From Flavobacterium psychrophilum (GTDB lineage Bacteria; Bacteroidota; Bacteroidia; Flavobacteriales; Flavobacteriaceae): 9,797 nucleotides of DNA. Under the pieces are notes generated by a model. The model was not told the origin of the DNA, searched no databases, and was given only the letters and a program-made list of their open reading frames with translations. Both the position numbers and the translations under genes were made by a program. The stretch is from the NCBI GenBank assembly GCA_945905915.1, contig CAMDQL010000064.1, positions 1-9,797 of the forward strand. Direction: 5' to 3'. This document shows, one piece after another, positions 5,622 through 9,797 of this stretch (the stretch's first letter is position 1; every line of letters starts with the position of its first letter).

Positions 5622-7283
5622 ATGAAATTACTTTTTAGTTTTATTGTATTTTTTTCGATCCAATTTTCATTGGGGCAAAACTTCTATTTAAAAATTGAAG
5701 GGGCTTCTGAACAAGAGCGCAAAACTATAGACAGTATTACATATGAATTTAAACATACGAGCGTTGCTTCAATTCTAACAGAACAAAAACGTTTTGAATC
5801 CAAATTAACTAATCTTGGTTTTTTTGATTGGTTACAACTAGAACAAAAAAAAATTAATGACAGTAGTTTTGTATTTCAATATCGTTTAGGGAATTTAGTA
5901 CAAACCAATACTATATATATAGGTAAACTTACTGCCGAAGAAAAGTCGTTATTGCAAGAAGAAAATGATAGTTTAATAATTATTACCTCTGAAGTTGAAA
6001 ATTTCATGAAAAGCAAAATGGCATTGTTAGAAAAAAAGGGGTATTTATTAGCTAATTTGAAATTGGTCAATCAACGAAGAAAAGAAAATAATTTACTTTC
6101 TGATTTACATCTCAAACTGAATTCGAAACGAAAAATTACTGATATAGTAATTGTTGGTTATGATAAATTTCCGAATGGAATTAAAAAAGCTATTACCAAA
6201 AAAGCCAAAAAAGCAACTTTTAATCAAGAAAATTTAAAACAGATTAATGAAGAATTTAGCAAACTACAATTTGTAAATCAGCTGAAATATCCTGAGATTT
6301 TATTCACAACCGATTCTACTAAGATTTTTGTGTATTTAGAAAAATCGAAACCTAATAAATTTGACGGCTTTATTGGATTTTCAAACGATGATAAAAGCAA
6401 ATTGACATTTAACGGTTATTTAGATTTGCAATTGCAGAATATTTTGAATTCGGGCGAAAAATTTAATTTGTATTGGAAAAATGATGGCAATCAACAAACG
6501 TCATTTAATTTAGGAACCGAAATTCCGTATCTATTTAAAAGTCCGATTGGAATTAAAGCAAATCTTCGAATTTTCAAACAAGATTCTACTTTTCAGAATA
6601 CAATTACCGATTTAAATTTGGGTTACTATTTTTCGTACAACACCAAAGCGTATTTGGGTTACCAAAAAACAAATTCGGTGGATATTCAAAATACCAATTC
6701 GTTTAGTTTGAACGATTTTACGAATACTTTCTTTACTTCGAGTTTTGAACACGTAAATTATGCAACTGATAATTTTATTTTTCCGGAACGAACAAAAGTG
6801 TTTGCTAAAGTTGGACTAGGAAACAGAACCATTTCTGGTGCAAAATCAAATCAGTTTTTTGGTCAACTCGAATTGAATCATTATTTCGAATTGAATCATA
6901 AAAATAGTATTTTCATAAAAAATCAATCCTACTACTTACAAAGTGATTCTTATATCATTAACGAATTGTATCGTTTTGGAGGTATAAATTCGATAAGAGG
7001 TTTTAATGAAAATAGTTTACAAGCGAATGTATTTAGTGGAATTATGGCCGAATATCGTTATTTAGTCGCACCAAATTTATACGTTCATTCCATAACCGAT
7101 TATGGTTTTTTTCAAGACAAAACCGCTGGTATTGATGACAAACTGTTAGGATTGGGTTTTGGTTTTGGATTATTTACCAAAAACGGCTTGTTCAATCTAA
7201 TTTATGCCAATGGAAGTACGAGCGACCAAGCCATAAAACTTTCTAATTCGATTGTGCATATTAGCTTTAAAACTAATTTTTAG
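5622..7283 (+). CDS. Omp85-family (BamA/TamA-like) outer-membrane barrel protein
   Basis: This gene encodes 553 residues. A signal peptide is clear (MKLLFSFIVFFSIQFSLG, probable cut before Gln19). Residues about 96-167 (pattern LLEKKGYLLANLKL) and 168-245 (ITDIVIVGYDKFPNGIKKAI ... IFVYLEKS) look like POTRA domains. The barrel starts near 248 (FDGFIGFSNDDKSKLTFNG) and ends with a terminal Phe, as outer-membrane barrels do. FGGINSIRGF (452-461) holds the Omp85 RGF motif of the loop that enters the barrel. The family inserts or exports proteins at the outer membrane, but the substrate cannot be read from sequence. It is shorter than BamA, which usually has five POTRAs, so it is probably a paralogue and not the essential BamA. 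It lies 69 bases upstream of rlmB on the same strand. The ATG at 5622 fits the signal peptide. Confidence 0.85.
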   Translation: MKLLFSFIVFFSIQFSLGQNFYLKIEGASEQERKTIDSITYEFKHTSVASILTEQKRFESKLTNLGFFDWLQLEQKKINDSSFVFQYRLGNLVQTNTIYIGKLTAEEKSLLQEENDSLIIITSEVENFMKSKMALLEKKGYLLANLKLVNQRRKENNLLSDLHLKLNSKRKITDIVIVGYDKFPNGIKKAITKKAKKATFNQENLKQINEEFSKLQFVNQLKYPEILFTTDSTKIFVYLEKSKPNKFDGFIGFSNDDKSKLTFNGYLDLQLQNILNSGEKFNLYWKNDGNQQTSFNLGTEIPYLFKSPIGIKANLRIFKQDSTFQNTITDLNLGYYFSYNTKAYLGYQKTNSVDIQNTNSFSLNDFTNTFFTSSFEHVNYATDNFIFPERTKVFAKVGLGNRTISGAKSNQFFGQLELNHYFELNHKNSIFIKNQSYYLQSDSYIINELYRFGGINSIRGFNENSLQANVFSGIMAEYRYLVAPNLYVHSITDYGFFQDKTAGIDDKLLGLGFGFGLFTKNGLFNLIYANGSTSDQAIKLSNSIVHISFKTNF

Positions 7284-7295
7284 ATTTTTTGATTT

Positions 7296-7326
7296 TCGGA
7301 TATTCCGATTAATTCTTAATTTTTTT
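7296..7326 (+). terminator. Weak candidate terminator after the Omp85 gene
   Basis: TCGGA-TAT-TCCGA (7296-7308) forms a 5-bp stem 12 bases past the stop, followed by AT-rich sequence and a run of seven T at 7320-7326. The T-run begins 11 bases after the stem, which is too far for a good Rho-independent terminator. The region also holds two exact copies of TTAATTCTTAATT (7309-7321 and 7325-7337). Confidence 0.3.
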
Positions 7327-7340
7327 AATTCTTAATTAAC

Positions 7341-7348
7341 TATCTTTG
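7341..7348 (+). promoter_or_regulatory. -7 promoter box of rlmB, very close to the start codon
   Basis: TATCTTTG matches TAnnTTTG exactly and lies only 4 bases before the ATG at 7353. No TTG is seen at the right distance upstream, only T-rich sequence. If the box is used, the transcript would start at or next to the ATG and be nearly leaderless. Confidence 0.6.
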
Positions 7349-7352
7349 CGCC

Positions 7353-8090
7353 ATGGAAAAAGACAACCAAATATTCGGGATTAGAGCAATTATTGAAGCG
7401 ATTAACGCTAAAAAGGAAATTGATAAAGTATTCGTTCAAAAAGAGGCACAAGGCGACTTGATGCAAGATTTGATGAAAACAATGAAGAGAAACAACATCA
7501 ATTTTTCCTACGTTCCTGTTGAAAAACTAAACCGATTAACTCCGAATAATCACCAAGGCGCTGTGGCAACTATTGCCCCTATTTCTTTTGTTTCATTAGA
7601 AACTTTAGTAGAAAGCGTTATTGAAACTGGTAAAAAACCTTTATTCCTAATTTTAGACCAATTATCAGATGCGCGTAACTTTGGCGCCATTATTAGAACT
7701 GCAGAATGTACGGGGGTTGACGGAATAATTATCCAAAAACAAGGTTCGGCTCCAGTGAATGGAGATACGGTTAAAACTTCGGCTGGAGCGGTTTTTAATG
7801 TGCCTATTTGTAAAGTAGATCACATTAAAGATGCCATCTTCTATTTACAAGGAAGCGGAATCAAAACCGTTGCGGCAACTGAAAAAACGGAAAACCATAT
7901 TTACGACATCAACTTAAACGAAGGCGTTGCCATTATTATGGGTAGCGAAGACAGAGGTGTAAATCCTTCGGTATTAAAAATTGTGGATGAAAAAGCAAAA
8001 TTACCCATGTTTGGCACAATTGAATCGTTAAATGTTTCCGTAGCTTGTGGGGCTTTTTTGTATGAAGCTTTAAGACAGAGACTTAATTAG
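7353..8090 (+). CDS. rlmB: 23S rRNA (guanosine-2251-2'-O)-methyltransferase RlmB
   Basis: This gene encodes 245 residues, the normal RlmB size. The N-terminal substrate-binding domain (about 5-75, MEKDNQIFGIRAIIEAI ... NHQGAVATIAP) is followed by a SpoU/TrmH-type SAM methyltransferase domain. Motif 1 is LDQLSDARNFGAIIRTAECTG (101-121, with Asn109 and Arg115). Motif 2 is IIMGSEDRGV (194-203). Motif 3 is LPMFGTIESLNVSVACG (217-233); motifs 2 and 3 form the trefoil knot that binds SAM. The enzyme methylates the ribose of G2251 in the P-loop of 23S rRNA. TrmH-type tRNA methyltransferases share the fold, but the N-terminal domain and FGIRAIIEAI opening favour RlmB. It shares its direction with the Omp85 gene but seems to have its own promoter box. 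Confidence 0.92.
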   Translation: MEKDNQIFGIRAIIEAINAKKEIDKVFVQKEAQGDLMQDLMKTMKRNNINFSYVPVEKLNRLTPNNHQGAVATIAPISFVSLETLVESVIETGKKPLFLILDQLSDARNFGAIIRTAECTGVDGIIIQKQGSAPVNGDTVKTSAGAVFNVPICKVDHIKDAIFYLQGSGIKTVAATEKTENHIYDINLNEGVAIIMGSEDRGVNPSVLKIVDEKAKLPMFGTIESLNVSVACGAFLYEALRQRLN

Positions 8091-8104
8091 TCAATTCTTT
8101 AATA

Positions 8105-8165
8105 TGCCAATGTGCCAATAGCTTTTTGGATAGATAAATTTTAATTGGCTAATTGCCGAATTGGC
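8105..8165. repeat. GCCAAT/ATTGGC repeats in the convergent spacer
   Basis: Two copies of GCCAAT (8106-8111, 8114-8119) are followed by two copies of the complement ATTGGC (8144-8149, 8160-8165), the last touching the rhomboid stop codon. They could pair in several registers across the 75-base gap between two converging genes. No T-tract follows any of the pairings, so a normal terminator is not shown. I recall similar 'GCCAAT' runs between flavobacterial genes, but cannot verify that here. Confidence 0.35.
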
Positions 8166-8918
8166 TCATTTCTTCCCTCCCAAAAACTCATAAACCACTT
8201 TCATAGAAGAATTGAAGTATTCTTTTATTACTTCTTCTGGTTTTGGTGGTGAAGTGAAATTTCCATTTTCGTCAAAATTTTTCATAAAGGGATCGAGTTC
8301 TGGATTGAAATCGGGTTTTTGCCATTCATAAAAAATTGTTTTACCAAATTGAGGGGTTTTTAAAAGTAAGGCTAATGCTAATCCTACAATAAATCCAGCT
8401 AAATGACCTTCCCACGAAATACCTTTGTTCACATTGGGAAACATATACCAAACGCTTCCGCCATATAAAATGACGATGGTGAATGATAAAGCTACTAATC
8501 GGTAATATTTGGTAAAAATACCTTTGAAGAAGATAAAACTCACCAAAGCATAGATTAATCCGCTGGCACCAATGTGATAACTTGGTCTTCCTAACAACCA
8601 AGTTCCTAATCCTGAAAAGAGAATTCCTAAAAATAAAACTACAAACGATTGTTCTTTGTAGAAATACCTCAAAATAGGCAACAATATCAATAATGCAATG
8701 GAATTATTGGCTAAATGTTCGATATCAGCATGCAAAAACGGGCTGAAAAGAATTCCTTTCAAACCGAAAACTTCCCTTGGATAAACACCAAAATGCGACA
8801 AACTATGATGAAAATGCAATTCGTGCCAAAAAACCAACCACAAAGTCAATACAAACAACAGCGGCAATAAAATGACCGCTTTAGTAAACTGAAAAGGATT
8901 ATCGTGGTGTTTTTCCAT
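8166..8918 (-). CDS. Rhomboid-family intramembrane serine protease
   Basis: This gene encodes 250 residues with about six membrane segments (near 14-31, 69-86, 93-110, 115-133, 140-160, 170-187). The rhomboid dyad is intact: Ser119 in HIGASGLIYAL and His172 in EGHLAGFIVG. HADIEHLANN (63-72) supplies the conserved HxxxxHLxxN of the second helix, which helps form the oxyanion hole. Rhomboids cut membrane proteins within or near a transmembrane helix; the bacterial substrates are mostly unknown, including here. A hydrophilic C-terminal tail of about 60 residues (DFNPELDPFMKNFDENGNF and on) follows the last helix. The gene converges on rlmB and diverges from rarA. The ATG at 8918 lies just downstream of a TATCTTTG box. 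Confidence 0.9.
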   Translation of the reverse strand: MEKHHDNPFQFTKAVILLPLLFVLTLWLVFWHELHFHHSLSHFGVYPREVFGLKGILFSPFLHADIEHLANNSIALLILLPILRYFYKEQSFVVLFLGILFSGLGTWLLGRPSYHIGASGLIYALVSFIFFKGIFTKYYRLVALSFTIVILYGGSVWYMFPNVNKGISWEGHLAGFIVGLALALLLKTPQFGKTIFYEWQKPDFNPELDPFMKNFDENGNFTSPPKPEEVIKEYFNSSMKVVYEFLGGKK

Positions 8919-8931
8919 ACTCTTTAGAATT

Positions 8932-8939
8932 CAAAGATA
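8932..8939 (-). promoter_or_regulatory. -7 promoter box of the rhomboid gene
   Basis: The minus strand has TATCTTTG, an exact TAnnTTTG match, with 13 bases between it and the ATG. The leader would be only about 6-9 bases. No TTG is present at 17-21 bases upstream, so it is half a promoter by consensus. Confidence 0.6.
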
Positions 8940-8978
8940 AAGCCAAAATTATTTTAATGCTATTTTGTCACCACAATC

Positions 8979-9049
8979 TTGTCATTTCGACGAAGGAGAA
9001 ATCTCATAATCCAAAACTTGATGTGATTTCTCCTTCGTCGAAATGACAA
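8979..9049. repeat. Perfect 25-base inverted repeat, dispersed-hairpin type
   Basis: The left arm 8979-9003 (TTGTCATTTCGACGAAGG then AGAAATC) is the exact reverse complement of 9025-9049. Four more positions pair with one mismatch (9004-9007 with 9021-9024), leaving a 13-base loop, AATCCAAAACTTG. GTCATTTCGACGAAGGAGAAATC resembles a short palindromic sequence I recall as common between genes in Flavobacteriaceae. The symmetry is directly visible; the multi-copy nature is from memory. It sits between two divergent promoters, has no coding content and shows no obvious target duplication. Confidence 0.8.
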
Positions 9050-9066
9050 AAAAGAGAAAAAATATG

Positions 9067-9074
9067 TAATTTTA
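9067..9074 (+). promoter_or_regulatory. Possible -7 box of rarA
   Basis: TAATTTTA differs from TAnnTTTG only in the last base and ends 4 bases before the rarA ATG, the same spacing as at rlmB. It overlaps a small inverted repeat TGTAA-TT-TTACA (9065-9076), which could be an operator or chance. No upstream TTG is evident. Confidence 0.35.
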
Positions 9075-9078
9075 CATC

Positions 9079-9797
9079 ATGAATCAACCATTAGCCGAAC
9101 GCATTCGTCCACAACAATTATCGGATTACATCAGCCAATTGCATTTAGTTGGACCTGAAGGTTCGTTAACACAACAAATTGCCAAAGGATTAATTCCAAG
9201 TTTAATTTTATGGGGACCACCAGGAACCGGAAAAACTACCTTGGCACAAATTATGGCACAAGAAAGTAAACGACCGTTTTTCCAATTGAGTGCTATACAT
9301 TCAGGTGTAAAGGACATTCGTGAGGTGATTGAAAAAGCGAAACAAAGCAATGGTATATTCACCGCCAAAAATCCGATTTTATTTATTGATGAGATTCATC
9401 GATTCTCAAAATCACAACAAGATTCATTGTTGGCTGCGGTAGAAAAAGGTTGGATAACCTTAATAGGTGCAACAACTGAAAATCCGAGTTTTGAAGTCAT
9501 TCCCGCTTTGTTGTCAAGATGTCAGGTTTATGTATTGAATGCCTTTACCAAAGACGATTTGGAAGCATTGTTACATCGTGCGATTAAGACCGATGTGCAA
9601 CTTCAAAATAAAGATATTCTACTTAATGAAACAGAAGCTTTATTAAGACTTTCTGGTGGCGATGGACGAAAATTATTGAATATTTTTGAATTGGTCATCA
9701 ATGCATCAGAAAACGATTCTATTGAAATTACAAATGAAAAAGTAATGCAATTGGTGCAAAAAAATACCGTTTTGTATGATAAAACAGGCGAACAACA
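9079..9797 (+). CDS. rarA: Replication-associated recombination protein A (AAA+ ATPase), N-terminal part
   Basis: An ATG at 9079 opens a frame of 239 codons with no stop before the window edge. An in-frame TAA at 9067 rules out an earlier start. The protein begins [20 protein letters not shown]. Walker A is GPPGTGKT (46-53), Walker B is LFIDEIHRF (101-109), sensor 1 lies in GATTENPSF (130-138), the arginine finger is in LLSRCQV (Arg147), and sensor 2 is GDGRKLLN (Arg197). This is the MgsA/RarA/WRNIP1 family, which acts at stalled replication forks and interacts with SSB. The N-terminus and [10 protein letters not shown] segment separate it from RuvB and the DNA polymerase clamp loader. Full RarA is about 420-450 residues, so the C-terminal tetramerisation part lies outside the window. 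Confidence 0.95.
   Translation, partial: MNQPLAERIRPQQLSDYISQLHLVGPEGSLTQQIAKGLIPSLILWGPPGTGKTTLAQIMAQESKRPFFQLSAIHSGVKDIREVIEKAKQSNGIFTAKNPILFIDEIHRFSKSQQDSLLAAVEKGWITLIGATTENPSFEVIPALLSRCQVYVLNAFTKDDLEALLHRAIKTDVQLQNKDILLNETEALLRLSGGDGRKLLNIFELVINASENDSIEITNEKVMQLVQKNTVLYDKTGEQ

Noticed and set aside
5876..6070. Short minus-strand open frame inside the Omp85 gene
   Set aside because: It is antisense to a protein with clear signal peptide and barrel features, with no supporting signal.
7296..7326. Strong terminator between the Omp85 gene and rlmB
   Set aside because: The stem has only 5 base pairs and the T-run starts 11 bases later, so it is kept only as a weak candidate.
8341..8601. Alternative-frame minus-strand open frame inside the rhomboid gene
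   Set aside because: It overlaps the catalytic Ser and His segments of the rhomboid frame; the product has no recognisable features.
9126..9368. Minus-strand open frame of 80 codons opposite rarA
   Set aside because: The plus strand encodes Walker A and Walker B of RarA here, so this is an antisense shadow.
1..9797. tRNA, rRNA, CRISPR array, insertion sequence, toxin-antitoxin or defence genes
   Set aside because: Reading both strands showed no cloverleaf, regular repeat-spacer pattern, transposase motif or small gene pair; the gene content is conserved housekeeping.

Overview
The window is AT-rich chromosomal DNA of a Bacteroidota bacterium, most likely of the family Flavobacteriaceae and close to Flavobacterium. 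The main reasons are promoter boxes of the Bacteroidota type (TAnnTTTG with an upstream TTG) in front of several genes, start codons preceded by A-rich sequence instead of AGGAGG, ribosomal protein sequences of flavobacterial character, and a str operon that lacks tuf and runs straight into rpsJ.

Positions 1-5286 (minus strand) hold the translation-machinery block, transcribed right to left: rpsL (S12), rpsG (S7), fusA (EF-G), rpsJ (S10), then rplC (L3), rplD (L4), rplW (L23) and the first 34 codons of rplB (L2), which is cut by the window edge. The block appears to be two transcripts. A strong promoter lies before rpsL. A hairpin terminator lies 32 bases past rpsJ. A second strong promoter lies before rplC. 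S10 therefore travels with the str genes, and the rest of the S10-type operon starts at rplC.

Positions 5287-5621 are a 335-base divergent spacer. It holds the rpsL promoter and a structured element that looks like a repeated flavobacterial intergenic motif, possibly the Flavo-1 RNA. A second small hairpin follows it.

Positions 5622-8090 (plus strand) hold a secreted Omp85-family outer-membrane barrel protein with POTRA-like segments, followed by rlmB, the 23S rRNA Gm2251 methyltransferase. A rhomboid intramembrane serine protease (8166-8918, minus) converges on rlmB. The 5' part of rarA/mgsA (9079-9797, plus), an AAA+ replication-recombination ATPase, runs off the right edge. The rhomboid/rarA spacer contains a perfect 25-base inverted repeat that looks like a dispersed intergenic hairpin.

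Most of this is conserved housekeeping content. I see no mobile element, CRISPR array, tRNA, rRNA or defence system. The parts that deserve a second look are the non-coding elements at 5457-5582 and 8979-9049, the ribosomal leader structures, and very short or absent 5' leaders on the right-hand genes.
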